This document shows positions 44,396 to 56,200 of a stretch of 64,000 nucleotides of DNA, one piece after another; the first letter of the stretch is position 1, and each line of letters starts with the position of its first letter. The translations under genes and the position numbers were made by a program. The DNA comes from Azolla caroliniana (Eukaryota > Polypodiophyta): contig JBHGNT010000003.1 in NCBI GenBank assembly GCA_043228905.1, positions 2,046,001 to 2,110,000 of the forward strand, in the 5' to 3' direction. Under the pieces are notes generated by a model. The model was not told the DNA's origin. It saw only the letters and a program-made list of their open reading frames with translations, and did not search any database.

Positions 44396-47300
44396 CCGAA
44401 TGGAGACAAAGGTGCTGGATAATGGTTCAGCCTACGCGCAGGTGAAAAGTTAGGATGGTTGGCACTCCATTCAGTTCTTAACAGTCTGGTCGAACCACGA
44501 CCTGAATTGGGATTCCCGCAGCGGCGAAAGCCGAGAGGATTTTTAGAAAGGACTATCAAGGCCTGGGGCCGTGATAGTCTGGACAACTGGAAGAAACCCC
44601 AAATCTAGAAAATTTTGGTTCTCTGAAAGCGGAGGTTGTATCGTGGCCAACATTGGTGGCTAGGAAAGGAAGCGGGTCAAAGAGCGCTTTAAGGCATGCG
44701 GAGCCTTAGGACCAGACGAAGGGATTAGTGACGTTGTGGAGGCGGTCTCATTCGACGACACCCTCGGGGAGGTCGAGAAGGTGATCGAAGAAGGCCTAAG
44801 CATTCCGGTCAATTCTATCGAGATGTATGAAGTCATCGAGGAATTCGGGAGGATGGTCGGGTCGGATCAGATGGCCGATTAGATACTAAGTACAAGATTG
44901 TGTACCGGAAGGTGAGGCCAGTCACGGCTCCCTTGCCAGAGGACAACTGGGAGCGAATGAAAGGGGTTGCGACCGACCCGAGTTTGCGAGATCCGGCCAG
45001 CATAGGACACCAGTTCACCGACGAGATGCTACAGGAGCTGAAGGTCTGTGGAGGTGGCTTCCTACTGCCGGCAGAGGACCCATTTCGGAGGATGCTCGAA
45101 AGGCACGCGAAAGCCTTCGCGTTCTCGTCAGGGGAGATCGGGTGCATCGACTTGGCAATCGTAGAACCAATGGTGATCTTCACTGTGCCACATGTGCTGT
45201 GGAGTCTCAAACCAATTCCAATACCGAGGGCTTACATCCCAGAGTTGATGCAGCTGCTCAAGCAGAAGGTGGAGATGGGGATTCTCGAACCGTTGAGTGC
45301 CGCTTATTCGAATTGGTGGTTTACGATGTCGAAGAAGAACAGCATGTTGTGCTTTATAGAGGACCTGCAACCCATCAACAAAGTGACAATCCGGAATGCA
45401 GGGGTCAGACCGACCATCAATGAGTTTGTTGAGGCCTTCGCCGGAAGGTCAATCTACTCGGTTGGGGATCTATACTCCGGGTACGACCAGTTCCAGCTAC
45501 CCGTGGAAAGTAGGGACATCACGACGATGTGAACACCTTTCGGCCTAGTTTGGATGTGTACCCTACCGCAAGGAGGGACCAATTCGGTGGCACACATGGT
45601 GAATGCAATGAACAAAGTGTTGAGGGACTGCATCCCGGGCATCGCCATGCCGTTTTTGGATGACATCCCGATCAAGGGAGGTCCGGAGGACGCAAAAGAA
45701 GAGTCGATCGGAGCAGACAGATGTCGGAGGTTTGTCGCGGACCATATCTCCGACTGCGAGAAGAACTGCAGAGGCTTGAGGGCGCTCGGCTTACCTTCCC
45801 CAGGGAGAAGTTGGCATTCGAACAATCGGAGATCATGGTGGTCAGTCACCTATGCGAACCACACGGCCGGAAACCATCTCCGGCAAAGGTAGAGGCTATC
45901 TCAGTGATAAAGGAGGAGTGTAGGTCGATCACAGAAGTCTAACAATTCCTGGGAGCATGTGCCTTCTACCACATATGGATTCCCCATTACGCGCACATCG
46001 TTGAGCCGCTCTACAGCTTGTTAAAGAAAAGAAGGAAATTTGAATGCACAGGAGAGCACAGAGGCAATCCGGAGACTGAAGGAGAGGCTGATGGTGGCAC
46101 CGGCTCTCCGGAAAACGTGTACAAGGCAGATACACAAGTCTACATGATGGTGGACACAAGTCTGAATGGAATCTGGTGGGTAGTCAATTAGAAGGACAAG
46201 GCAGGCGCGCGACACCCCATCCGATTTGGTGTAAAGGTACTGAGTGAGCGGCAACGAGGATACGCCCAAGTTAAGCGCGAGCTTTGGGGTATCGTTTCGG
46301 CGGTCAAGGCCGATAAGGACTATTTGATTGGGATGGAAGTGATAATTGAGACAAACTGCCTACCGATTCTTGGCATGGTTTCCAGATGCGCGACTCCAGA
46401 CCTGGCAATGCTTAGGTCGATCACATACATTAAGTCCTTGAATCCGAAGATACAACACATCTCCAGAAAAGACAATGCCATGGTCGATATGCTTTCAAAC
46501 GCATGGTTTGACAACGAGGATGACATGGTATCGGAGGACGAAGAAGTCGGTGTGGACTTAGACTTCGAGTCGGCTCGAATGTCGGCAAATAGATGAAGCA
46601 CTCTGGCCCTTAACACGTTCGACGAGTGTGACTACGACAGGGTGTGCCTTCAAGTCGGAAGGTTCCTAAGCACAATGGCACCGGACGCAGTGTGGATGAA
46701 GGAAGAGGCTGGTTGAATATGGTAGAAGGCCTACAAGTTCTTCTTGCGAGACGGTAAGATATGGCGGCATCCAAAGAAGTGGAACGACACACCACTCCAG
46801 GTGGTGACGAGGGAGGAGGAACAATCGGTGCTTGTGTCGGAATTCCACAAAAGCCCCTAGTCCGGACACCGGGGCACATGGGCCACATTCGAGAAGCTAA
46901 AGGAGAAGTATTGATGGTCGGGAATGTATCGGTACGTGCACCACTTCTTGGTGACATGCGATAGTTGTCAGATGCATTCTGGAATCCGGCATCGGTACGA
47001 GTTGCACCTGACACCTCAAGTGGATGGTCGATTTAGTGATGATGCCAATGGGGGTAGGACAAATGTAGTACCTAGTGCTCACAAGAGAAAACCTGACGAA
47101 TCAAGTGGAGGGCCGAGCGTTGACAAACAAGACGACCACAACCGTTTGCGGATTCCTGATCGAAGATGTGATTTGCTGGTACGGGTGCATTGGGAAGATC
47201 ATAGCTGACCGAGGGGAGTTGGACGTACAAGAAGCCGAGGAGCTATTTGATCTGCTAGGGGTTAAGCTTTCCCTCACGACGGCATGCAATCCAAAGGCAA

Positions 47301-47904
47301 ATGGGACGCGGACATGGACCAATCGTGAAGGCGATCGTGAGGGCATGTGATGGTGGGTCAGAAACTGGCCGAGACTCCTTCCCTATGCTTTATGGGCCGA
47401 CCGGACTACGCACAGTTCGGTGATCGGATACATGTCGGCCGAGCTCATGTTCGGGCAGAAGCCGGTCATGCCGGTGGAAAGAACGATCTCTTCATGGTTG
47501 GCGGTCGACTGAACGGAGGAGATGAGTCGAGCGGAACTGTTGGCGGCGAGGATCCGGCAACACGAGCGGCGGCCAGAAGATGTTGAGCGTGCGACGGTGA
47601 GGATAGCAATGTCGTGGAAGAAGAACAAGGTTATGTTCGACCGGACACACTGACTCCCCAAAAGTTCGCACAACGATGGTTCGGGCCTTACGTGGTTACA
47701 AGCATCAACAAAAACGCGACATACCAATTAGCCAAGCTCGACGGGACGAAAATAGCAGTACCGGTTGCCGGAAAGCGGATAAAGGCCTTCAAGAAGGGTC
47801 ATGAAGTCGAACCCGATCCGGAGGAATGGGCCAGAGACATGGAGGAGAACGAGGAGTCGGAGCTGGACGAGAACCGGATCACCGATGGTTCGGGAGAGGA
47901 GTAA
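44396..47904 (+). pseudogene. pol: E3 protease end, RT, RNase H, integrase (broken)
   Basis: The protease ends D-F-stop at 44544-44546 in GGATTTTTAG (44537-44546), with the -1 frame open after it as in E1 and E5. RT is open at 44900-45532 (FVEAFAGRSIYSVGDLYSG) then TGA where E5 has Arg. F-L-D-D-I-P-I is intact at about 45653-45673. RNase H (ERQRGYAQVKRELWGIVS) is at about 46248, where the Trp lost in E5 is kept. The integrase core is partly readable (IADRGELD, about 47203), and the Glu region is frame-shifted near 47300. A GPY/F module (RWFGPYVV) is at about 47673. It ends EE-stop at 47904. Confidence 0.88.
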
Positions 47905-47976
47905 AGACCGGGCTTGAATACCCACCGTTTCACTACTTGGCACATGCCGGAGGATGTGCAGTTTAGTGGGGGTGGA

Positions 47977-48828
47977 TGTTGTGGGGAATTCCGGTCACTG
48001 GGAGAAAAGGAATCGGAGAGCGAGGGAACGAGGGTGTGCACGAATGCACACAAAGTTGTCTTTATGTACAAACATGTGTAAATAACATAGGACTAGGGAG
48101 TACGTCCATCTTGATGGGTACTTTAATGTCACACACACATAGAGAAGAATAAGAGCGATAGATAGGAGGAAATTGAGGAGGGGATCAAGGACGGAAAAGT
48201 GGTTGTAGTAATAACTTGATGTAACGGTCTCTCTCTCCTTGAGGTAAAAAAGGATGGAGAAAGGACTGAGAAGATATCCATGTTCTTGAGAAAGAAGCGC
48301 TATCTGACTAAGCTGTACAAGCTTTTGTTCTCTGTTTCGGTTTCTGGTTGTGTTGCGAGGCCTTCGTTTCACGTTGGTAGCTCGTGTGCTCCTGATCGGA
48401 GGCTGTTGCCGGTAGAGTCCGGTTGTAATTCTTTCCCCGCTGATTAATAGATTATTTTGTTGTCTCTTTGTTCTCTATTTTCTCCGTCTGTACCGTGTTC
48501 TTGTCACCATCCCATCCTGATTGCATGTGCGAGCCATGGGCTTGTTGTTCGCAGTCTAGTGCTACTCTAAAATCGGTAAAGCATGTCACGCCCGTTACCA
48601 TAAGGCATCTGGAAACCGATGCAGATCGGATACTTGTCCGGACCGCGCTCCGGCGAGCTTATCCGGTGAACGAATCGGGTAACCCTTTTCCATTGTCGGC
48701 TCTGAAATGGCGCTTCGGAGACAGTCACTTGGACACCGATCCGAATAATCCTTCTTCCGGCTCCGACTCCTTGGTCCTAGACCCCCGTGGTCCCGCCCTG
48801 TTCCAACACATCCACGCAGAAGTCCGCA
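47977..48828 (+). repeat. E3 3' LTR
   Basis: About 852 bp, from TGTTGTGGGG to AGTCCGCA. The TATA box seen in the 5' copy is mutated here (GAGGTAAAAAAGG, about 48241). Confidence 0.85.
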
Positions 48829-49464
48829 TCAGTGTCCCTACAGGGATTTGTATAAAATTCTCTCATCTATAAAATTTTATAACTAATTGAAGGAGTCTTT
48901 TTGGGAAAAAATAAAAAATCAAGAAAAACGAAAAGATTATAGCCTTCGTAAATATAAATCTACTCGTGTATCACATGAATAAACCAATAACTCGATAGGC
49001 TAGAATATCCCAACATACCAAATGAATGTTCAGTGACCTTTCACATGTAAACCTCTAAACCAATACTATGGAGTGGCCGCTACTTAAGTCTATAATGCAT
49101 TTTTGGAAACCATCATCTAATAGAGAGCATTGTAATTCTTTGCTAAAAGAGCTACTTGTGTCTTCTCTGTTATTATGTTGGCCTAGAAAGAAAAGATTGT
49201 GCTCTAAGTTTAATCTCTTGTTTCATTTGGGGTTCAAAGAGGTGGGAGATAACATTGAGGCTTGATCTCAAAGAATTTTGGAGTTTGTTGAAATGTGGTA
49301 ATTATTACGCATCCCACATAATTATGGGTTTATCTCGCAACAACTACAAAATATTGCATTCCTGCAAGGTCCTTTGTCTCTACAAAGAGAGGAGCATGCA
49401 TGGGTTGATTGGTGTTTAGGGGGTCAAACATCGTTTTTACAAGTGACTACTGTCATGAAGACTT
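48829..49464. other. Spacer, no recognisable feature
   Basis: AT-rich; two short plus frames (49068-49265, 49156-49419) overlap without any motif I know. No gene supported. Confidence 0.45.
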
Positions 49465-49540
49465 ACATTTTGGCTTATCAGGAGTCGAACCCACAACTTC
49501 TTGGTCTATGTGTTGAATGTTTAACCATTGTAATAACATA
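49465..49540 (-). repeat. tRNA-derived SINE-like fragment
   Basis: On the minus strand, a near-consensus pol III B box GGTTCGACTCC (49491-49481) lies downstream of an A-box-like TTACAATGGTTAAAC (49533-49519). It does not fold as a complete tRNA, so it is a SINE or tRNA relic, not a tRNA gene. Confidence 0.5.
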
Positions 49541-49587
49541 TATGATATGTAATTATAATAATTATTTTTAGCGATTACAAGAAATTT

Positions 49588-49702
49588 GGAATATTCTAGA
49601 ACATTCTAGATTATTCTAGAATGTTCTTGAATATTTCATGATTATATTTATTATCATAAATATCTAAAATATTCTAGAATACTCGATAAGGATCTATAAA
49701 TA
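49588..49702 (+). promoter_or_regulatory. Heat-shock-element array and TATA box
   Basis: 49588-49636 alternates GAA and TTC blocks every five bases (GAATATTCTAGAACATTC, then TTCTAGAATGTTCTTGAA), about nine consecutive units. A second short array TTCTAGAA lies at about 49672-49680. CTATAAATA at 49694-49702 is a TATA box, and a CT tract follows at about 49807-49832. This is the layout of a heat-inducible plant promoter, possibly within an LTR, but LTR ends and duplication were not found. Confidence 0.7.
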
Positions 49703-49914
49703 GGTGCCTATACATTACATCACAACTCGTTTGGTTCAACACCAGTCTTTAGCCCTTAGCCTACTCTTTGTAACCTTGTTTTCTCATAATATAATACAAT
49801 TTCCATTCTCTCTCTCTCTCTCTCTCTCTCTCCTACTCACGAGTCACGACAACTACTAATCTCTTGTATTATTACTCTATTGATTCTCTTCAATGGCTAC
49901 CATCTAAGGCTGGA

Positions 49915-50180
49915 CAAGAATGGAAAGTACATAACTTTAATTATGGATGGTGGTAGATCTTAAATGTAGTTGAAATTCTAAATCGCCACTTGTAGCGAAG
50001 GTCTTCATCTGGAGAGTTTTGATTGGGGTTTGTCTTGGGATTAGCTCTAAAGCACATGGACTAGCAACAGGCAATTGTTTCTTTTTCATTATTCAACCGG
50101 AAGATAGTACTCATCATTCACAATGCGTGAAGTGTGATCATCCACATTTTTTCCCATGTCATGAATATATATATCTAGAG
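49915..50180 (+). pseudogene. LINE zinc-binding tail fragment
   Basis: One plus frame reads AKVFIWRVLIGV then LATGNCFF and QCVKCDHPHFFPCHE (about 49997-50165). This is like the K-x-F-x-W-R ... C-x2-C ... H-x-F-x-C tail of plant LINE RT proteins. Weak, short and broken upstream. Confidence 0.45.
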
Positions 50181-50194
50181 AGACAAAGAGTTTA

Positions 50195-50262
50195 GATGGA
50201 TGTAGCTTAGTTGGTAAGGTTGTCCAACGGAGACTAGAAGGTCATGTATATGGTCATAGGTG
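50195..50262 (+). repeat. Degenerate tRNA-like (SINE) segment
   Basis: TAGCTTAGTTGG (about 50205) fits a pol III A box. The expected B box is degraded (AAGGTCATGTATATGG). 50263-50572 beyond it is AT-rich with nothing recognised. Confidence 0.35.
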
Positions 50263-50939
50263 TTGAGAAACAAAAAGCAACATTTTGATCCTTGATCTAG
50301 ATACTTAGTTTGGCATATTTTGTTTGGCCAACCCAAATGCGTCTCCAATAGCATTTAAAATGTCGATAATACAATAGAAAATCAAAGTGCAAAATTACAA
50401 ATTTTCAAAGCATGAGTGGTCAATTGAAGAAAGAAATTGCAGAAGATCTTATTGTACTAATCAATTAACTTTACAACTTATACAAATATAGCAAATAAAT
50501 GAATTGGATAGATATGTATATAATCAAGGACAAGGTGTTATACCTTAGGCTGCTAATGGTGTAGGGTTCCTTTATACAACACACTTTTTTTTTTTCATAA
50601 AAATTACCCTCCATTAGTATTAAGATTAAAGTAGCCAAAGGCAAGATACAAAATAATCCAACATTACAATGAATAATGTGTAGCCAATCTTTCTAGATAA
50701 AGATAAAGGCAAGATACAAGATAATATCGGTGAACTTCTCCCTAAGTAATATTGTTGCCCTACCAGCGTCCATATCACCAAGTAATGTTGATGCCATGCC
50801 AAAGCCCCTAGCATCAATTCCATCGTATTCAACATGTAGTGATATATCTTCTTTCACAATGATTCCTTGATCGCTACTACATGTAAGATTTCATCATATC
50901 CAAATGATCCAAATGAGCCTACCATATGAAAATACTAGT

Positions 50940-52160
50940 TCTCTACTCAATCCACTCCCCTCAGACCCTCATGAAAATTTGCTTCTGCCTCTGCCACCAT
51001 CTTCTCTCATCGTTGTATAAACTAAAAACAAATAAATGTGCTTCAAAATATTTCCACATCAGCCATCTCTCCATTTTCCATGAAATTCTTGTATAGACAA
51101 CAAAGAAAAAATTAGTTGTCCTCATCCACTCATGACATTTTGCTTCAATCCTCGACAACATCCTCACTCATCCTTTCAAAAATAAATCAGCTTCCTTTTC
51201 CACAACATCCATCTTGCCAGTTATTGCCCACGTCGTGAATCTCTCTATTTTCAGCAATTTCCTATACATACACAAAACAGAATTAATCCACTCTCCTCAC
51301 CCTCATAAAACCTTGCTTCTACCTCCGCCACCATCTTCACTCATCATTCTGAAAACTGAAAGTAAATAAGACTGCTTCAAAAACTTCCACATCAACTATC
51401 TCTCCATTTTGCATCAAGATCCTGTTGCCATTCATCACCCAAGTCCTGTACCTACAAAAAACACAGAATGAATCCACTCTCCTGAAACCCTCATGAAACC
51501 TTGCTTCTACCTCCACCACCATCTTCACTCATCCTTCCAAAATTAAATCAGCTTCATTTTCCACTACAAGCATCTTGCCATTCATCTCCCGAGTCCTGTA
51601 CCTACAAAAACTAGAATGAATCCATTCTCCTCAAACCCACATGAAACCTTGCTTCGGGCTCCGCCACCATCTTCACTCATCCTTTCAAAATAAATCAGCT
51701 TCGTTTTCCACTACAACCATCCTGTCATTCATCACCCGAGTTCTGTACCTACAAAAAGAAGACCAGAATGAATCCACTCTCCTCAAAACCTTAAGAAACC
51801 TTGCTTCAGCCTCCGCCACCATCTTCACTCGTCATTCTAAAAACTGAAAATAAATAAGTTTGCTTCAAAAAAAACTTCCACATCAAAACAGCTCGCCATT
51901 TTGCATCAAAATCCTCTCCACTTTCAACACTTTCCTATATATATACACTCCTTAGACCATCATGAAAATTTGTATTTGCCTCCATCCCCATCTTCATTCA
52001 TCGTTCTAAAAGTTATAATACCTAAATCTGCTTCAAAATAATTCCACAACAACCCTCTCGTCATTTTCACCAAGTTCCTGTATAGACAACAAACAAAATG
52101 AATGAACTGTCCTCATGAAATTTTGCTTCAACCCTCAACAACATCCTCACTCATCTTTGC
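50940..52160 (-). repeat. Degenerate tandem array in LINE-C 3' region
   Basis: About eight units of roughly 150-190 bp, each marked on the plus strand by a variant of TTGCTTCTACCTCCGCCACC followed by ATCTTCACTCATC (near 50978, 51131, 51313, 51502, 51650, 51802, 51968 and 52123). Each also has GTCCTGTACCTAC or CCTATA-like text. Stops occur in all units, so it is non-coding. Confidence 0.78.
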
Positions 52161-52199
52161 CATGTTGTATACACTAAGAATGTTGTTGGTGGCGGAAAC

Positions 52200-54423
52200 A
52201 ACCAACGAGGTGGAACGTAATTTCAATTTACATCATCACCTGCATCCAACAAAATAGGAATAACTGCCCAGACTCTACGAATTCTTCTTCTTTTCCGGTT
52301 ACCTTTATTTCCATCACCCTTATAACTATCATACTCACCTTTTACTGTATGTATCAGTAATTCCCAAAAGTTCTTAACCTTATCCACAACATGAATTTGT
52401 TCATCATTGTATAGTTTAGAACATCTCTCTTTCCACAAAACCCATAGGGCCAAAGAGGGAACAATCTGCCAAACATAACACCGCGAGAAGAACTTGATTC
52501 CCGGTACGGAGTTGGAAATAGAGTACACCTAAAAACTTTTTCCCTATAAAGTCAATGAAGAATTATGATAATGATAAAAAGCCTTTTGTTGATCCAACGT
52601 TCCCCAAATACTCCACCCCACGTGAAAATGGTTGACCTATACTTACGACCTAATAACCTAAGAATTCGAAACCAAAAACTTTTGGCCGCAACACATTCCC
52701 AAAAAACATGATGCAATGTCTCAACTGCAAACCCACACATAACACATGATCTGTGAGGCATTGTTCCCCTCAATAAACCTCCTACTGGCAAGGCGTAATG
52801 AATCATCAATCATCGAAAATGTAATACCTTATTCATACACTTAAGTGACCAAAATTGTTTCCAGAACTTCAACATATGCGAGGATGACACATTACCTTCC
52901 TCCCAATATTTTTTGTACCGATTCAATCTGATTCAAAAGAAAATTCCTTCCAAACGCCACAGAATATGTGAAGAATGGGAGGACCTTCATTTGCGAAGTG
53001 TCGGATCTGGACAACTTCCAACCATAATCAGTCAGATCCCAATGCAAATCAGCAATTGGCCTAGATTGTAAAACCCAAATATTAGATGAATATTGAGCAA
53101 TTAAGGGATTAGGATCTATAAGGATCTTTTTATCTAATCGAGCAATTACTCGCACTAGTAACTGATTTGCAAAAGACATAATTGGAGCCTCCTCCTCCAC
53201 TGCAAACAGTCTACCATTATCCAGAACTTCATAAAAATAAAGGCTACCATTTTGATGGTATAAACGATCTCCTATAAGTATATTAAGAGTTGAAAACATA
53301 TTGTACCAATTCTGAAAATGGTTGAACTGCATAGTTGGCATTGTTACCTGAAATACTGTGGACACTTGAGAGAACATAATATTTGCCCCTCTTAAATTAT
53401 ACAACCTATTCCACTAGTCCTGCGCTGAAGTCTCTGAAAACTTTGGCCACCTCGCAACCGTACGGGTGGGGCCACTATCCAATGTCGCCCCCGTAAACCC
53501 AAAACACATGCAACTTCATCAGTAAATAAAGGATTCCATAACAATGGTTGACGCATGAATTGAGAACGATTTTTTGGTGGCAAGAAAACAAGTGCTTGAT
53601 GAATACTTTCCCATGCATGACTTGTTCCATTAAAGAATCGTAAAGACGCAACAGGTGACTTAGGTAAAGGAAAATCCGAATTAAAGAACCATCTAAGACT
53701 ATCCCTCCATTGACCACCTACCGATGGCTTAAACTTATGTAAATGAAGAATCCATAACTTTTTCCATAATTCCTCTCCAGGCAATAAACTTCTAACAACA
53801 TGTTTAGTTAGTAATGCCTTACTTTGCATTAAGGGATCAATCAAACCTAAACCTCCTTTCTGTTTAGACTGTATAAGAACCGACCAAGCGACCTTTGCTA
53901 CAGGAGTGTGTGAACTAGCATTCCCCCAAATAAAATTTCGTACTAGACGTTGAACTTTAAGCATTACTGACCTAGAAAACAACCATGTAGATGCAATATA
54001 CCAAATCGAGGACAAAAGCACCGAATTTGCAACAACTACACGTCCTGCTAAGGACAACTTTTCCTTATTCTAGTATATTAACTTATTTCTTAATCTTAAC
54101 AACAAAGCTGCTATCATATCTTCTGCATTTAATCCCAAACCCACTCTACATCCTAGATACCTAATAGAATGACCTGAACTAAATACATTAATTGGCAGAT
54201 CTCCCTTAGCCACCCAAAAACTTGATGATTTATCCCAATTAATCAATGCACCCGATGCCTGTGAGAAGTCATCCATAGCTTTTTGAACCTGCAATAAATT
54301 AACTTGTGAGGCTTGAACATAGAGAGTTGTATCATCAACAAACTCACTATCCATGACAACATCTGCAAATGGTAGTGCTAAACCTTTGATATTTACATTC
54401 TGAGAATTTAAATGTACCTTTGA
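52200..54423 (-). pseudogene. LINE-C ORF2: RT C-terminal half and zinc tail
   Basis: Reading leftwards: RT active site F-V-D-D-T-T-L-Y-V (about 54335-54309); SGALINWDKSSSF and IRYLGCRVGLG; thumb region MSLAGRVVVANSVLLSSIWY (54057 onward) and VRNFIWGN; QSKQKGGLGLIDPL; then a C-x2-C-G...L-H-H-V-F-W-E-C zinc motif (about 52735-52690) and tail LALWVLWKERCSKLYNDEQ, ending stop at about 52223. Three frame changes (about 54065, 53395, 52540) break it. Endonuclease and N-terminal RT are absent because of 5' truncation. Confidence 0.87.
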
Positions 54424-54435
54424 TATACAACACAC

Positions 54436-54808
54436 ATTTGCACACAAATATGTAGCTTTAAGGCTTTATTTCATGAATGGATGGTAACTCGAAAAGAGCA
54501 AGGTGATCCACAATGGGGGGGGTGGGGGGGGTTATTGTAATGGAATACATCAATGATATGGTTGGTATCTATACTTCCTTTATGTACCATACAAGTTTTC
54601 ATAACATGTGGGTTATTTATTAAGAGGTTCAAGGATTTACTTAGAAACGTTTCTTGCATTCTTTTAAATGTTATAATAATGTTAGAAGTTTAATAATGAA
54701 TTACGGAATTGAGAGTGCACACGTGACTGTGAAACAAAATCTTGCTAGGATTGGGTTTGTTCAAAGATGTGTGGAAAGCTTTTTTGGATGTAGTCAAAGT
54801 TAGAACGT
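54436..54808. other. Spacer between LINE-C and E7, no gene
   Basis: Holds a G-rich run (about 54516-54531) and AT-rich text; 54690-54808 shares words with the E7 family (GTGTGGCCTTCACC region) but no feature is supported. Confidence 0.4.
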
Positions 54809-55046
54809 TGTCGTGAAGATTTTCGGCAACGGCGTGAAAATTATGTGCAACAAACGAAATCAAGAAGGTGCAATGTGCACTTGAGAAAGGGGTGAAGGCC
54901 ACACGCATATGCTAGCATGTTGTAAATAGTACTGAAATGAGAATCGTAAAAGAAAAGCTAGATATAAAGTTAAACATGTGCACGTGTGATGTGCGCTAAA
55001 TTGTAAATATAAACAATGAGACTAAAGCCTAGTAACATTTAAGTTC

Positions 55047-55135
55047 ATACATAGGGGTGGAAGCCAGGCTTGAACATTGCACCTCCAATGAAGGAGACAA
55101 ATTAACTTACCACTAAAGCCACTACTAAGTGCTTT
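55047..55135 (-). repeat. SINE-like tRNA module within E7 LTR 1
   Basis: Minus strand: A-box-like CTTTAGTGGTAAG (55118-55106), then B-box-like GTTCAAGCC (about 55075-55067). Shares TAGTGGTAAG, TGGAGGT, GTTCAA and CCTATG in order with 60714-60790. Confidence 0.55.
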
Positions 55136-55206
55136 AGAATTTGTATATTTTCTTTTCATATTCTGTATTTTGTAGGAAGCCAACATATAGAAACCGTGGG
55201 CACAAA

Positions 55207-55278
55207 ACCATGGTTTTAGCCCATGGTTTTAGCCCGTCGGTTTAGCCCATGGTTTTTGCATGGAGAGACCTATAAAAG
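55207..55278 (+). promoter_or_regulatory. CCATGGTTTTAGC repeats and TATA box in E7 LTR 1
   Basis: Three direct repeats of CCATGGTTTTAGC (one with CGTCGG) lie just upstream of CTATAAAAG (55270-55278). LTR 2 has four units (58342-58402) before its TATA box at 58418. Confidence 0.75.
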
Positions 55279-55551
55279 CCTATAGTGCGGCTTGTGTAAG
55301 GAGGCAATTGATGTAAGTAAAAAAGAAACTTTTAATCAAAGATTAGAGTTATCCTAATGGTGATGTATCTTGTCTCGTAAAACTAAAGTCAAGGGTTCAA
55401 TATCTATCTCAATCTCTATCTCTCTTCATCCATGTATCTATCTTCAATACTTTCTCGCTTACGCTGCTAAAAACATCAAATCCTTCCGGTCCAGGACGCC
55501 GGTTGTCCCGCTTCATTTCACGAACACGCGGGGATTAACTCCACATCTTAC

Positions 55552-55568
55552 TTGGTGAACCTGATGTG
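55552..55568 (+). other. E7a primer binding site
   Basis: TTGGTGAACCTGATGTG, two C-to-T changes from the E5/E8 site; same presumptive tRNA-Trp. Confidence 0.75.
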
Positions 55569-55615
55569 AAAAAGCAATAGGAAGGATCAAGACAAGGATC
55601 GACGAATACTTGGAG

Positions 55616-56194
55616 ATGGCATCCTCAAGAAATCAATTGGGAGAGTTCGAAAGAATGATGATAATCTTCGAACAAATGATGAGATCTCGGGACAACAATG
55701 CGAGCATGGAGAAGGCCGTCAACCGTGTCATGGAGATCGAGGGTCAATTTGATGGAAAGAACATTACGAAGTTCCTGGATGTATACAAAAGGGAGATAAA
55801 TCAAAGGGACGTGTCTGAAGCACGTTAAATCTCGAGTTTCAAGTGAGTTGTCGTCAACAACGTCTAAAGACGGGTCATCGAGCTTCAAGAAAGGAAGACA
55901 ACATGGTCAAAGTTCGAAAGAGAAATATTAGTGGAGTTCGCGACGGAAGACTTGACGAGAATGACTCGACATGCCTTGATGAAGTGGATAGAAAAGAAGA
56001 ATAAGAGGATGAGCGCTTCGAGGGTGTACGACGAGTTCGACCAAATGTTTCGTCGTCTCCCCACGACAGACCAAGTGTTGCTTGAGGAGGACAAGACTTT
56101 GTACTTCTTGAAAGCTGTAGACATGAAGGATAGACGAGAATTGGGGACTCTTCTTGAAGATAATACCCAAGCGAACGAGCTTGTGGTGGACTAG
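55616..56194 (+). pseudogene. gag: E7a gag capsid region with four stops
   Basis: ATG 55616 (MASSRNQLGEFERMM). Blocks EIEGQFDGKNITKFLDVYK, TRHALMKWIE and DKTLYFLKAVDMKDR align with the E5 capsid blocks GRFDGKDATKY, KRRFMEWVE and RVLLFVKSVDERDR. In-frame stops are TAA 55826, TGA 55844, TAA 55865 and TAG 56192. The middle two also occur in E7b. All four fit C-to-T or G-to-A changes at Gln, Arg, Gln and Trp codons. No zinc knuckle. The frame continues directly into the 543-codon region after the TAG. Confidence 0.83.
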
Positions 56195-56200
56195 GTTACG

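Larger units (their letters stand above)
34116..48828 (+). mobile_element. Ty3/gypsy retrotransposon E3, split by E4 and E5
   Basis: LTRs at about 34116-35026 and 47977-48828 share GGGGAATTCCGG near their starts and AAGTCCGC near their ends. Internal order: primer site, gag, knuckle, protease, RT, RNase H, integrase, polypurine tract (GTTTAGTGGGGGTGGA, 47961-47976). Solo LTR E4 inserted in the protease end with duplication CCGAA. No clear target duplication for E3 itself (left TATCG, right TCAGT), so a boundary may be off or an end altered. Confidence 0.88.
50585..54423 (-). mobile_element. 5'-truncated LINE (LINE-C) with target duplication
   Basis: The minus-strand non-LTR element ends in a poly(A), seen as T11 at about 50586-50596. 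It is flanked by the 12-bp repeat TATACAACACAC at 50573-50584 and 54424-54435. The 5' end is truncated just before the RT active site, the classic result of incomplete target-primed reverse transcription. It has an unusually long repeat-filled 3' region (50597-52200). Confidence 0.85.
54809..55545 (+). repeat. E7 LTR 1
   Basis: 737 bp, TGTCGTGAAG...CTCCACA. Contains an antisense SINE-like module (55047-55135), CCATGG repeats and a TATA box. Confidence 0.87.

Noticed and set aside
34105-48833. Target duplication for E3
   Set aside because: TATCG on the left and TCAGT on the right do not match, so I do not claim one. The 5' LTR start may be altered.
55838-55870. Possible intron at CAAGTGAGT in E7 gag that would remove the shared stops
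   Set aside because: A donor-like GTGAGT exists, but the only nearby acceptor would make an intron under 30 bp, too short for plants. No branch site seen.
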